DNA of 60,000 bases from Symsagittifera roscoffensis (GCF_963678635.1 NC_087069.1:27022303-27082302); one strand, 5' to 3'; shown: positions 9,777-21,779, counted from the stretch's first letter. The notes: generated by a model not told the origin, from the sequence alone. Translations and numbers: made by a program.

Positions 9777-11570
9777 TTCTATTATATAAGTTCGCAAGTT
9801 TTATGCGGAAATTGATTTAATTTTACCAGAAAAAATGTCTCCAACTTTTTCGAAGTAAATAAGGTACTTTTTGAAGCAAACAAGTGTATAAATTTTACTG
9901 TAACTATAGAAATGATTGGGAATTTTCGTCTCGTCTCTAAAGCAGAAGTAATTTTTAGAGGTATTTAGCAAAATAAAAGGGTTTGAAAATAACAGTTTTG
10001 TCTTTTTGATAAAAGGGTTAAAAGTTTTCCCGGGGGTAAGAATGTAAGAAAGGGTAAAATTCTGATGAAGGAGCGAACGGGAAAGAAAAGTATATTAATC
10101 TGTGGAATAATTCAGAATAATGCTGGGTAATAGCAGAAGAAAAGAAACACTGGATTTGAGAAGACCGGTAAAAAATCAGTAAAAAGCCGGCTCAATTTTT
10201 CTGTTTTCCTTATTTCTGAGCTCCCTTCAAAAAGCGAATGAAAATTCTATGAACTGCTCTTTGATTCAGTTAGCTGCAATTCAATTTTGGTCAAAATAGC
10301 TGACAAAATAGTTGGCAAAATAGCTGCGCAATACTAACTAAATCTGGGATTTTTTTTGTCAAATAAGCAGGTTGAATTTTGTTGCACCGGTAATGTTGTA
10401 AGATAAGATTACAGAGAGCAAGAGGTAACTTTTTTGCGTAACTAAATACTTTTTCAAGAGCAATCAATCAAGTTTTATGGAACTTATTTCTTTGGTCTCG
10501 GAAATAAGACCTGCTTAGGAATTAGGTCTGCTTTTGTAATTTTTTTCCAACTTTTTTGCTATCGAATTACAGGTAACCAAGCGAAAATAATGAACCAAAA
10601 AATAATACAATTTAATATTATTAAACAAGAGTAATAAAAACTGGCGACCAGAAAACTGAAAACAAATTTTCTTGCCTATTGAATCTTCAGTTAAATCAGC
10701 AAAAATTTAACAATTAATTAAATTTTATCGACGCGCCAAAAGTTATAAAACTGACAAGTAGCTATAAATTCGAAAGCTATTTCTTTGAACTTTGTCGGTA
10801 AATTTGTACTTCGTTTTTTTTGCAGTCTTTGAAGATATTCTTTTTTTCCTCTGTCGTGTTTGTGTTCTGAAACAGACAAAATTCAAATATTACACTCAAA
10901 ATGAAAGGAAAAGAGCAAATATTCAAATATTGACGTTTGCAAACATAATACTGGAATTAAAAGAAAAAATGTTCCGATTTTCGTTGCACGGTGTTGACAT
11001 GATAATGAAAACGAAACATGTTTTTGACACAGATTCTGCAGGTTTCAATAGACAATTCTACGCCGAAACTGGTAATATTTTTCAGTTAAGTTAAGTGTTT
11101 GTGGACAATAAATTACCACAGACAATTTTTATTGCATCAAAATCAGAATTCATATTTTCTCTTACTTCAGTTGAAAGGGAACAAAACAACTAGAAGCTTA
11201 AGCTAGAAAAAAAATATATATATATATATATAAAAGAGTAGATAAAATAGAGTATACATTTTTAACAATGATAGTCGAGAATACCAGATAGAATAACAAA
11301 GTAAAGGTGAATTCGGAACATCCAGAGTTTCGCTTTGATTCAATCAGTTCTTTTTTGTTCCGACAAAATCTTATAGGTCGTGATTTGAATTGCACAAAAT
11401 ATCTCTAAGTGCCGAGAAAGCAGATCTTTATTTTTCAGTTCGCCAAAAAAATAGATGACAAAAAATTTACGAATGACATGCAATGAGAGACTGAACACAC
11501 AATTTAATTCTACTGTTTTCGATTTGATTATTTTCTTTAATTATAGTTTTTAATTATGTTTTCGATTTTT
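9777..11570. other. AT-rich DNA upstream of frizzled
   Basis: The frizzled promoter would lie just above 9776 on the minus strand. ACTTATATAATAG at about 9780-9791 resembles a TATA-like run but is too close to the ATG to be convincing. An open frame at 10792-11094 lacks an ATG start and similarity to anything I know. A 19 bp TA microsatellite is at 11213-11231. Nothing else is recognised. Confidence 0.4.
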
Positions 11571-12024
11571 TGTTCCGACCGAGTATGTTTCAGTTTTTCA
11601 TGCAAATCAGCTACCACAAGTATTCATCAGACTGGGTTGAGTGATATATCATATTAAAGTAATTTCAATCAAGATTCGAACGTCATTTTAAAAACTTACC
11701 CAGTTTCGAGACAAACCAAATTTTAGATTTTTCGTCTAATTTTGGGCACGTTAATTGAGCATGCAGTCGTATCATAGAAGGATAATCGTAGATTAGTTGT
11801 AAATAAGAAAAATCTAGTTTTTAGCGCCTTCTTTTTTTTGATTTTTTATTAGTTATTTTTCCAATATGCCTAATTTACTATGAGTATCGGAAATACCCAA
11901 AATTTAGTCTTTTCTTCAGCTCACCACGCACAAAATTTGAAAATTAATTTTAAAAAAACTTTGTAGTTTTCTAAGAATATGGTCGGAACATTCTATGCTA
12001 CTTGCACAGCAACCGGCTATCCTT
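11571..12024 (+). mobile_element. Helentron-like non-autonomous element, copy 1 (hairpin type II)
   Basis: The 5' end is TGTTCCGACC after a T-run. The 3' subterminal inverted copy GGTCGGAACA is at 11981-11990, followed by an imperfect hairpin CTATGC-TACTT-GCACAG and the end GGCTATCCTTG before TTT. The interior (ATGATATATCACTCAACCCA, then CTTGTGG, inverted) matches copies at 21780-22141, 29311-29920 and 47382-48317. There is no ORF. Confidence 0.65.
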
Positions 12025-12439
12025 GTTTTATTTATGACTTTGTTTTTTAAGTCGATACGCCTAGAAAATTCTGTTACCTGCAGAGCATTCGGATATCAAT
12101 TTTTTGACGTTTCAAAATACAAATGAAACATTCATAATTTTTGTCCCTGAAGTTACCTACGTTGATCTCGCATATGAAATTAGCGTTAAAAACGCCTAAA
12201 AAGGCTCTTTGCCAAAAAAATTATTGTGGCCACAGTAGCAAAATCTAATCCTGCATTAAGACAACTTGCGCTGTGATAAAACACCATTTTTTGTTAGCAA
12301 TGAATTGGCGCAGACTACTTAGAGCCAAAAGTAAAGATCCTACCCTGGGTCAATACTGTCGCCTACCAGTTGAAATTTCAACCGATTAAGCAACGAGAAA
12401 ATACCGAGTTAACTAATATTCAGCGACGATAAAAGTAAA
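12025..12439. other. Spacer between Helentron-like copies
   Basis: AT-rich, no gene or clear repeat recognised. Confidence 0.4.
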
Positions 12440-12966
12440 CAAGACTGCTCGTATCAGGGCGAAGTCCTGAATGTTCCGACAGCCTTTTAAGGTTTTATGG
12501 AGCAGAAGTAATATTAAAAAATTAGAAATAATAAAATAAAATGAAATTTTTTTTTAGTTTGAATATTTTTTTTGAAAATGATCCCCCCACACGCCATATA
12601 AAGTACAAAAAGATAGATTTAGCTCCTTGTAACAAATCAGTTATGGCAAATAAGCTTCTTTCAACCAATTTGGAACGACTTTAAGACGGACTAACTCTCC
12701 GCTTACGCGTTAATAGCGCGAAATATATCGCGCGTTAATTGTCCCAAATTGGTCAAAATGGCAATCTTTAAACCCTCATAACTTTACGAAAAATAATCAC
12801 AGGTGAACTATCTTTTCAAATTTAAGCTCAGGACAACAATAGCTTTCGATTGATATAAAAAAAATCCGTCAAAAATGGCTAGTTAAAAAGTCGAAATTTG
12901 TCTGAAGAAAAAAAAACCCACCCCGAGCACAAATATTCCGTTACTTTCGTATCGAAGTTCGGAACA
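12440..12966 (-). mobile_element. Helentron-like element, copy 2 (hairpin type I)
   Basis: On the plus strand it begins CAAGACTGCTCGTATCAGGG, then the hairpin CAGGGC-GAA-GTCCTG, then AATGTTCCGAC. It ends AAGTTCGGAACA near 12965. The 527 bp body matches copies at 15827, 16479, 28780 and 43367, including GCGCGAAATATATCGCGCGT, a short palindrome in the middle. It does not code. Confidence 0.8.
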
Positions 12967-13129
12967 ATAAAATCAATTTTAGGAAAAAATGTTTGAAAGA
13001 GATTCAGAAATATGCTCAATTACAAGTTTTTTATTAAGTAAAACAGTAAAAGTAAAAGCAATATCATTATCATTGCCTGCCATTTAGCATTTGGCTATTA
13101 GCGCAATTAGAATTGAATATGTTTTCTAC

Positions 13130-13550
13130 AATCGGCAGCGAAAAAAACGCAGTCGAAATATTTTTTTCGGCCGAAAAAACTCCTCAGTCGAAACGTTTTT
13201 CCTCGTTCAAACACATTCGAAATGTTTTTTTTCTCAGTCGAAATTCATCTCGGTCGAAAAAAACTCCTCGGTTGAACTCGGTCAAAACATTTTCCTCGGT
13301 AGAACACAGTCGAACTGATTTTTCTCGTTCTAAATTCTTCTCGGTCAAAAAAACTCTTCGGTCGAACTCGGTCGAAATGTTTTTCCTCGGTCGAACTTGG
13401 TCGAAATGTTCTCCCTCGGTCGAACATAGTCGAAATAAAGACAGCTTGGGTCGAGTCAGTCGAAACATACCGAGCCTGGCTCGAGACGGTCGAAACATAC
13501 AATTTTTTGGCCGAGTCGGTCGAAACATAAATCGCAAACCTCGACCCGCG
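13130..13550. repeat. TCGGTCGAA minisatellite array
   Basis: Irregular tandem units of about 27-36 bp are built on TCGGTCGAA and CTCGGTCGAA, with spacers such as ATGTTTTTC. The 3' part (GACAGCTTGGGTCGAGTC through CGCAAACCTCGACC) is the inverted counterpart of 25920-26060. The edges, GGCTATTAGCGCAATT (13091) and CATGCAAGACGCTAC (13595), match an array-free repeat at about 24391-24525, so the array seems to have expanded inside that repeat. Long open frames in four readings are a by-product of stop-free units. Confidence 0.8.
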
Positions 13551-13987
13551 TATCAAACTGAGTAAGCAATCTAATTGCTCATGACAAGCGAAATACATGC
13601 AAGACGCTACGCTCCCTTATAATTTGAGAGTTCACAACAGATAGACGAAACCATTAATTTTTTTCAGATTTTTGAGGAACCAATTAGCTGTGGACAAACT
13701 AACTTTTTTTATTAAGAAAAATAATTTGAATTACTGTCATAAGGGTCAGCAATTGAAAGCATTTTCATGAAGTAGTAATTTGTTTGCCAATTTGCTCACA
13801 ATCTACTTGAAATTTGAAATTTTTGTCTTAAAATTAAGTAAGCACACTGGACAAAACATAAGCGCATGCCACTAGCTGACTAAATAATTTAGTGAGAAGA
13901 GGCTTCGGGTTTCAAATTCGAATTTTTGTAGTGGAGGGAAACTTAAATAATTTTGTCAATATAATGTTGAACGCTTTAAACTTTTCA

Positions 13988-14125
13988 GATCTGTTTAACT
14001 ATTCCCCCACCCCTTATATCACCTAGTAACGATCCCCCCTCCTTATGAAGAAATAAATCAATGTTTAGGCATATGGGAATTTTGCACCTAGTAACGAACC
14101 TCCCCTATTTCCAAAGAGGGGGGAA
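13988..14125. repeat. C/G-run foldback repeat
   Basis: TTTAACTATTCCCCCACCCC on the left pairs with GGGGGGAATAATTTAAA on the right. CACCTAGTAACGA occurs twice inside. It is the same family as 5385-5455 and 28495-28645. Confidence 0.55.
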
Positions 14126-14485
14126 TAATTTAAAAGCTCCAACTTTTCTTCAAATGGTTCAAAACTTCATTATTTCAGTCAGCGGTTGCCAATTTGCTAG
14201 TAATTTTTAACACGAGATCTAAGTCAAGTTTCGATAAAAATGCAAGAGAAATCATGTGTCGGCAGATCTCGGTTTCACGTCGACTTTGTCTCGTTCCGTG
14301 TTTTTATATCGACTCTTAAATGAACGTACTGTGAACAGAGTAGAATTTCAGAATCAATTCAGCGGTTTCTTTCTTTCTCAAAGCGCGATCTGATATTTTT
14401 ATTGTTCTAAATTTCCGACCGAGTGAGCAACTTTGCACCAACTATGCATTTGCTTTGAAACATTTTTTGAAAGTAATCGAACCGT

Positions 14486-14937
14486 CAGTGATGTCCATTT
14501 AAAAAAATTTAAGTTTATTAAAATTTTCATTTAAATTTCAATTTATGTAAACGTGAAATTATGAGCCCACTCAATTTAAATGAAAAAATTTAATTCAAAT
14601 CGAGCAATTTGAATTGAAAAAAAAATTAAATTGCTCCGGCGGTATTCGATCCGACCTAAAGTTCAGAGTTTTTGATTTCACATTGCACAAATCCGCCGAA
14701 AAAGCAAACAATCTAAATGTTCACGGCGAATTTGATGAATTTTTGCAGCAAATAGATATGCCAAAAAATTGTTTTGGAATTCTTTCCGCAATATTGCAAA
14801 AAGTCCCCAAAATTGGCAGAAAAACTGCAAAAAAAACAGACTGAAAAAAAATTTAATTGATGCCACTAATTTTTACAATTTTCTTAAACAATTTTAATTT
14901 AAATTTCAATTTTTATTTTTTTAAATGGACATCACTG
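14486..14937. mobile_element. Non-autonomous hAT-like element (MITE) with target duplication
   Basis: It starts CAGTGATGTCCATTT and ends with the exact inverse, AAATGGACATCACTG; the repeat continues through the A/T-run for 23 bp. The flanks are CGAACCGT (14478-14485) and CGAACCGG (14938-14945), an 8 bp duplication with one mismatch. The interior is AT-rich with a short frame (14614-14844) that I do not consider a gene. Confidence 0.85.
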
Positions 14938-15145
14938 CGAACCGGTTTTGATTGAGTTTTGGAACTCAATTAAGAAATCAATTAAATGAGCTCAACTTTG
15001 AAATTATTTTAGTCTCCAATAATTGTGCCCAGTTGCGACCATTTGAAAGTTCCCAAAAAAAGCGCGCTAAATGTCCGTTCCTGCATGCTATTCGCGTACA
15101 CAATGAACTAATTCGATTCAGAAATCAAAAAGCACTAATATTCAA

Positions 15146-15657
15146 CAAGACTGCTCATATATCAGGGCAAAACCCTGAATGATCCGACTGTCCCTTATTT
15201 CATATCGAATAATTTTAGGGAAAAGAAAATACTGAAAAGCTATACATTTTGGACAATATCAAAGTATAAAATTTTGAGTCGTACGAAACTAATACGACCA
15301 ATTACCTAGACTCAATTCAATGTGAAACGATTTTGTTGTGCGGGATAATTCGCCACGCATAAATAATTAGCGTTATGCTCTCAGCTTTGTGAACAAACTC
15401 TTCAAAGCGGGCATAATTTAGTCCAGAAAATGGCAAATTTGGCAACTTTCAAATCCCAGAACTTTACAAAAAATGATCGATCGGAGGTGAAATATCTTTT
15501 TACATGTGAGCTCATGAAGTCGATATCTTCAATGGGGTATAAAAATTTTTGCTGAAAATTATCATTTCGATCGGTGAAAACTGACAGAATAAAAAAAACC
15601 CCACCCCTTAAAAAAACCCACACATAAACATTATCTTTTCTTCGAAAGTCGGAACAA
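15146..15657 (-). mobile_element. Helentron-like element, copy 3 (subfamily b)
   Basis: On the plus strand it begins CAAGACTGCTCATATATCAG with hairpin CAGGGC-AAAA-CCCTG and AATGATCCGACTG, and ends TTCGAAAGTCGGAACA. The interior differs from copies 2, 4, 5, 7 and 9 in its first half. It matches, inverted, the first 420 bp of the copy at 25497. Confidence 0.8.
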
Positions 15658-15826
15658 AAATTAGATTAAATAGTTTTACACAGAGGTTAGGCTAAGCCGT
15701 GAATGTTCCGACTGGCCATCAATTGGTCTCGAATAGTAATTGGTTAAGATATATTGACAAACTACGAATTTTAGTCTGATAACATCAAAATTTAAGTGTT
15801 GAAATTTGAGTCGCGTATGGAAACAA
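15658..15826 (-). mobile_element. Fragment with Helentron-like hairpin end
   Basis: AAGCCGTGAATGTTCCGACTGG at about 15693-15714 is the hairpin-side junction of the family. No full hairpin is left, and the rest up to copy 4 is unmatched. Confidence 0.35.
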
Positions 15827-16354
15827 CAAAACTATTCAAATCAGGGCGGCGAAGCCATGAATGTTCCGACTGCCTTTCACGGTCTATGGAGCAGTAATAA
15901 CATGGAAAAATTAAAGGTTATAAAATAAAATTAAAAGATCATTATTTTTTTAATTTGAGATTTTTTGAGAAAATCATCCACCCACACGCCATGTACAGTA
16001 CAAAGTGATAGATTTCGCTCCCATTTACAAATCAATTATGGCAAATAAGCTACCTTCAACCAATTTGGAACAATTTCTAAGAATGATTAAATCTCGATTT
16101 CGCGTTATTAGCGCGAAATATATCGCGCGTTAATTGACCCAAATTGACCAAACTAGCTATCTTTAAACCACCATAACATTACAAAAAATGATCACAAGTG
16201 AAATATCTTATTAAATTTAGCATCAAGACAATGATATGTTTTCAATGATATAAAAAAACGTCAAAAATGACTAGCTAAAATTCGAAAATTATCTGAAGAA
16301 AAAACCGCCCCGAGTACAAACATTCCGTTATTTTCGTTAGGAAAGTCGGAATAA
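15827..16354 (-). mobile_element. Helentron-like element, copy 4
   Basis: It has the same body as the 12440 copy. The hairpin has decayed (CAGGGCGGCGAAGCCATG), the AATGTTCCGACTGCC junction is intact, and the other end is AAAGTCGGAATA. The central palindrome GCGCGAAATATATCGCGCGT is kept. Confidence 0.75.
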
Positions 16355-16478
16355 TAAGACCAATTAGCTTGCCTCAATTCAATTTGGAACAATTATGAGT
16401 GCGAATAATTTGCCATGCAGAAATAATTCGCGTATTAAAACAATTAAAGTATTACTCGAGCAGCACAACCATCCTCAT
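16355..16478 (-). mobile_element. Internal piece of a Helentron-like element interrupted by copy 5
   Basis: ACCAATTAGCTTGCCTCAATTCAA and the following bases to GAAATAATTCGCG parallel 15296-15375 of copy 3. The piece stops where the plus-strand copy at 16479 starts, and the host element's terminus appears to resume at 17019-17164. Confidence 0.45.
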
Positions 16479-17018
16479 TGTTCCGACTTTCGATACGAAA
16501 GTAACGGAATATTTGTGCTCGGGGTGGGTTTTTTTTCTTCAGACAAATTTCGACTTTTTAACTAGCCATTTTTGACGGAATTTTTTAATATCATTCGAAA
16601 GCCATTGTTGTCTTGAGCTTATATTTGAAAAGATATTTTACCTGTGATCATTTTTCGTAGAGTTATGAGGGTTTAAAGATTGGCTTTTTGGCCATTTTGA
16701 CCAATTTGGGACAATTAACGCGCGATATAATTCGCGCTATTAACGCGTAAGCGGAGATTTAATCCGTCTTATAAATCGTTCCAAATTGGTTGAACGAAGC
16801 TTATTTGCCATAATTGATTTGTTACAAAGAGCGAAATCTATTCTTTTTTACTTTATATGGCGCGTGGGGGGATGATTTCATAAAAAAAACTTTCAAATTT
16901 TAGAATTTTTTTTTTCATTTTATTTTATTGCATTTAAATTTTATGTGTTACTACAGCTCTATAAACCTTAAAAGGCAGTCGGAACATTCAGGGCTTCGCC
17001 CTGATACGAGCAGTCTTG
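16479..17018 (+). mobile_element. Helentron-like element, copy 5, nested
   Basis: This is the best-preserved copy in sense orientation. It starts TGTTCCGACTTTCGATACG. Its 3' subterminal repeat is AGTCGGAACA (16977-16986), then the perfect hairpin CAGGGC-TTC-GCCCTG, then ATACGAGCAGTCTTG before TTT. It has no ORF. Both flanks look like parts of another family member, so it seems to have inserted into one. Confidence 0.8.
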
Positions 17019-17164
17019 TTTTAGTATAGTGCAAGCATACGCGCTTGGCAATCCAAAAATTTCCGGTTCGATACGCATACGCGGCCAACTTTTGTAAAAT
17101 GGGTCTAAAAACAACCCAGGGCCCAGGCATGTATGTTCCTCACTTTCTTCGAAAGTCGGAACAA
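17019..17164 (-). mobile_element. Helentron-like end containing a tRNA-like head
   Basis: The segment ends TTCGAAAGTCGGAACA, the family's 5' terminus in minus orientation. On the plus strand it contains TTTAGTATAGTGCAAGC (A-box-like, 17020-17036) and CCGGTTCGATACGC (B-box-like, 17062-17075), spaced as in a tRNA. It could be a SINE captured in the element or a chance resemblance. Confidence 0.4.
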
Positions 17165-20100
17165 ACAAAATGGAATTTAAATTTACCTAAATAACCTGAA
17201 AATTTAGACCATAGATATATATATTTACAGAAGCTCATATATATAGTTTTACCGAAGCTCAATTTGGATGCTTGGAAATTCAATTTAAATTTTGATTTAG
17301 AAACACATCGTCTCGGCAAAGCTATCTCATCTGTACCGAATGCAGAAAAAGCGTTAAAAATTTTCTTCCCAAACTTACCATAGAAACCTTCAGTCGATCA
17401 ATTCCAAGAGTCAGTGTATGTAATGATCTCAAACTAAAATTTGGACCTTTCTAGCTTTAACAAAAAGAAATGTAGCGGATACAAACAAAATCAAGGAAAA
17501 CAATAACAAAAAGGCTAATTTAAAGACATTTATCTTCAAGGTCCCGGAAATGATCAATGGTTTTAGCGACAAAATTGAACGTTTTATTGATAATGAGATG
17601 AGATAAAGCAAGAAATCGATTATAAATCAGAGTTAGATGTTCAGCCTCGCCTTTATAATGTTGAGAATGATTTATAATATGTTAAGCGCGACCATTAAGG
17701 TTTTATAATGATCGAGGACCGATTAAATCAAAAGATAAAAGTTGAATTTGAACCCGAGTTTGAGTAAATCTCTTAGTCTGAATAAAATTATAGACAAGCG
17801 GTTTATAACTCTTTGATGCTGTGAAGTGACATTGCAAATACCTTTTTGGGCTAATTTCGGGTGAAATTTCAACTCTTTTTGGGTTATATTTGGCTTTAAT
17901 TTGGGTTCTTTTGATTTCTTGGTTCCGATTATTTCGCTATCTAATGCCTTGCATCTGGCATTAGTCGGTGTTATTTACGGTTTAACAGTGCCAGTTTTGT
18001 AATTGAGATTTGGTATGTTGGTAAGCAATGCAATTCCGAAATAAAACAAGTATTATGGCGGCACTGGCATAAAAGATAAAAGAGTTAAGAGTGTAGTAGT
18101 GTTCTGGCTGCGGAAAGAAGAGAGTCTCCATTCATTCAGTTCAATTCAACTTCCCCAAAGTATACGTTTATTCCCTCATTTTTTCCCCCCCCCTTTAAAT
18201 TTCATTTCACGGGCGCGGTCGATACTCCCATTAAACGCTCACTTTTAATTGACGTTCCAAAGGTGCCAAAATGTCGAAATTTTCCCAAAAAAAAATATTT
18301 CGAAAATTTTCCAAAAATTTTGCAGTCTAAAGCAATGTTTGAATTTTTTTAAACATTTGAAAATAGTTCATTTTTTTTCTATTAAAATATTTGTCGGCCA
18401 GGAAGGCGGTAGCGGTGTTTTAATGCCGGTTCCCTTTTATATTGGGGCCGCTTTTATTGTGTTTTATTTTATTTTGCTTTATTCCTTTATCTCCATATTC
18501 CAATCTGGATTTCTCTCCCTTTTTACAACCTCGTACAGATCCGGCTCACATTCCGACTGCCTTTGATGTTGCGGCGCTCTAATAGGCGTCTGTGTTCTTC
18601 CTATAAGCACTATTAGAACAACAAAACGCCAACGTATACTATCAATGAGAAAACTATTTTTTTCTCACTATTTTTTATAAGACCGAAATCAGAACTTGTT
18701 ATGGCTCTCTTTAATGATACGGCTCTCCTCACCCCCTTCCTCTTCCTGACCTTACAAAGGGGGGGATTCGTTGAAGAGAAAACAACAAACGTTCGTAGAT
18801 ATTCAACCGTTAAAGTTAGCCATTTGTAGCGGTGGATATTCTTTGATACTATAGGGGGGATAGTAAAAGGCATCCCACGGATCCTTTTCTATGCGAGGAA
18901 AAGTAAGTGAAGCCTATCCAAAATCTCAAATGAGCAGCTTTTCAATAATTTACAGCAAATGTTACAGGACAGTTATACACCATATTTATAAAAACTTGAA
19001 GAAAAGCCTGATTCATGAGAAATCACTAGCTATATTGAGATAGCTCCCCTTAACTTCAGCCTTTCACCCAAAAATAACCACCGATCAAGCCTACATTTTT
19101 TCTCGCTTTTGTGGTTGATCGTAGATGCTGACTCATGCTTCGGTTTATTGGCTATTCGTCTTTTTGGTCTATAGACCACCCAAATAAATTGACACTGCGA
19201 ACCGACTCAGCGACTGAAAAACTTAATCGGTGCTTTAGCCCAGAAGCGTCTGGACCATTCTATTATAAGGATTTTAAAAAGTCAACTATCTTCGAAAATT
19301 TTTGAAGAACAGCTAATGTCAACATATGCAACTGAATGACAATCTAGTAGAGAAACTTTTTGCATTGCACTTTATTCTCATACTGATTTTTCATTTTGGA
19401 TACACAACGCCAATATCTAAGTCAATTACAACTGCAGTTTTAAAAATCTAGCTAAGAATCGAGGCGGCGACTTGAATTATTATCTGATTTTAAAAAGATA
19501 GCTCGCACTCAGAAATTCAACTTCAGGAGGAAAGTATTACCAGAATTTTAACAATGTATAAAAATGAAGTTTCTGAAGTCTGGAATGGAAATTAAAGAAG
19601 GTCCCCATAGATCAGACCTGTCTAATTATCTCACCACGCAGAGCCGTCTCAGATGTTACATTTCCATATTATGCAAATTAGGGAAGGGGTTACGCAATGC
19701 CAATATGGTATCACGTATTACATAATTAAATGATGAATGTGATATTATACGGTGTCTGGTTACATACGACGAATACATGTACAAAAAAGCAGGGTTTTCA
19801 TAAAAAGTTTTCCTAGATGAATTCGGGACATTTTTTGGACCCAACAGTTATATAGCTTTTATGAATGACTAAAAACGACCGATGAAAATATGATATTACA
19901 TTTTGCTGCAAAAAAATTTGGCATGAAATTTGCGCAGGGAAGATAGAAACTTGAAAATTTTCAAAACTAGCAAGGTCACAAACTTGAAATAAGCAAAAAC
20001 GATAGATGTATTCGAGGAAAAACAGAAAGAAAACCAGTTCTAGAAACAGGAACAAACTTCACGGCTGATAGAAAAGGTAGGAAAGAACATTTGGAAATTT

Positions 20101-20845
20101 ACCCAATTTACAGGATGTTCATTGAATCGAAACTTTCGGCCGTACAGTTCCTCTGCCACGTGAACAAGCAACCGCCTTAAATGAACAAAGATCAAAGCAA
20201 TCAACCAGACTAGAAGTCGCTTTGAAAAGGTGTAACTCAGTTCTCTTTGGACCACTTAGCAAAACAATCCCAATTGAAAAGAACAATAATTTTTGATAAA
20301 CAGAGAAGTGAATAGCATCTTTGGACTTTCATTTTATTAATAAAAAGATGCCTCTGGCGGCATTATTGAATCTATTTTGTAACTTGTGTCTTTGTGTCTT
20401 CTGAAAAAATATTTTTGTCCTATCTTAAAAGCGATTTCGAACGCAATCAAAAACAGGGATTTGAAATAATTAAATGTTTTTAAAATAACTTGAAATAATA
20501 CAGTAACATAACTTATATTGAGCTTTCCCAAGTTCCAATAACACATTCGATAGATGTTGTATAGGTTTTGTCTTATGAAAAATCGTACAAATGATCCAGC
20601 CTTGAGCTTCAAAAATTTACTCCATTCACATAATGTTAGGTAAAACATAAATCCTCGCATTATAAAACGATTGCTGTGCTAGCAGTTCAAATTTTGTGGT
20701 AAAATGAAAAAAATGTATTTGAACTCAATAAAATGTTTCTGCTTGTTATTTTTTCTTTCAGCAAAAAACGATAATTCAGGCTTCATCGTAACTTTAAAAT
20801 AAAAATTAAGCGTGCATTTGTCTATATTTAGTTGAAGATCATATA
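17165..20845. other. Gene-poor AT-rich stretch
   Basis: No gene is recognised. Notable pieces are the hairpin CTAATGCC-TTGCATCT-GGCATTAG at 17941-17964, a possible LTR end with primer-binding-like GGGCGCGGTCGATA at 18211, and C/G-run sequence at 18728-18775 and 18853-18861. Open frames here lack ATG starts, splice context or family resemblance. Confidence 0.4.
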
Positions 20846-21038
20846 CAGTGCTGATTTAAATTAACCGAACAAAACGAACAAAATTAAAATTCAAACGCGT
20901 TTTTCTCAAACTGAGACAAAAAGTGACACACAAAAATTGCTTCGAATTTCACCAAAATTAATATGGTGAACTTTTTCAACATGGTAAGCAACTTTTCAAC
21001 ATTTGTTTGTTTTGTACGGATAATTTAAATCAGCACTG
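20846..21038. mobile_element. Tc1/mariner-type MITE
   Basis: A 193 bp element flanked by TA on both sides. The ends are CAGTGCTGATTTAAATTAAC at 20846 and its inverse ending at 21038. The inverted repeats extend about 37 bp with three mismatches. TA flanks and ends beginning CAGTG are typical of Tc1/mariner derivatives. No transposase. Confidence 0.8.
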
Positions 21039-21779
21039 TATTACAATTGTTTAATAAGTGCTAATCAAAAAATCTATGAAATTTTTAACAAAAATAATTT
21101 TGTACATTTGGTCAAAGTGTACTCAGTTTCAACAGGAGTATCCATTTGCTGTGCAAACATCACAAATTTTTGCAACCAAAATTTTTTTTGCTTAAGATAA
21201 ATTTCGAAAAAAAAATTTTCATCGTCTTTACTAAGCTTAACATTACTAAGAAAAGAGTAATTTAAATCATCCAAAAAACTAAAGATTCCAAATAGATTTT
21301 TCTCTGGACCAAAAATAGATTTTATAACATGGGTCGAATCAAAACGGAAAAAGCTTCGATATGAAATATCACTTAAGCCATCTAACGATTTGTGCTACAT
21401 AGTTTTGCCTGGAAAGAAAGAAAAAACTAAAACACGCCCCAGCTTAAAAAACTTTCCATACAAAAAATGCATGAAAAATGATAAACTACCATATCATACA
21501 TAAACTGACATGGACATTAGATTTATGATTCTTTTTATGCTGAAACACTGGAAGTTAATGAACCCAAACTCCAATTGTACCAGTAGGGTGAAAAAAAACG
21601 GATTAGGCTTCTAATAAAATCTTCTTACAATTTTTTTTGACGAACAATGAAAAAACTCTCGTAGCTTTCGCGAGCATACAATAACTTTTCACTCTTCGCA
21701 TCGAAGCAAAAATTTCACAATGAGATTTTTAATCTGCGAAAACATATGTGACACTGCGAAATAGTGAAATTCCGATTTA
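21039..21779. other. AT-rich spacer
   Basis: No gene or repeat boundary recognised. The missing hairpin side of the fragment at 21780 may lie here but I cannot place it. Confidence 0.35.

Noticed and set aside
9774-9797. Upstream extension of frizzled exon 1 to 9797
   Set aside because: The codon there is TTG; the first ATG is at 9776 and gives a normal signal peptide.
10792-11094. 100-codon plus-strand frame
   Set aside because: Begins with TTG, composition matches the AT-rich background, and no domain or splice context was found.
13091-13598. Four overlapping open frames of 75-150 codons on both strands
   Set aside because: They run through TCGGTCGAA tandem units that lack stops in several frames; the translations are repeats of the unit, and none begins at an ATG with supporting context outside the array.
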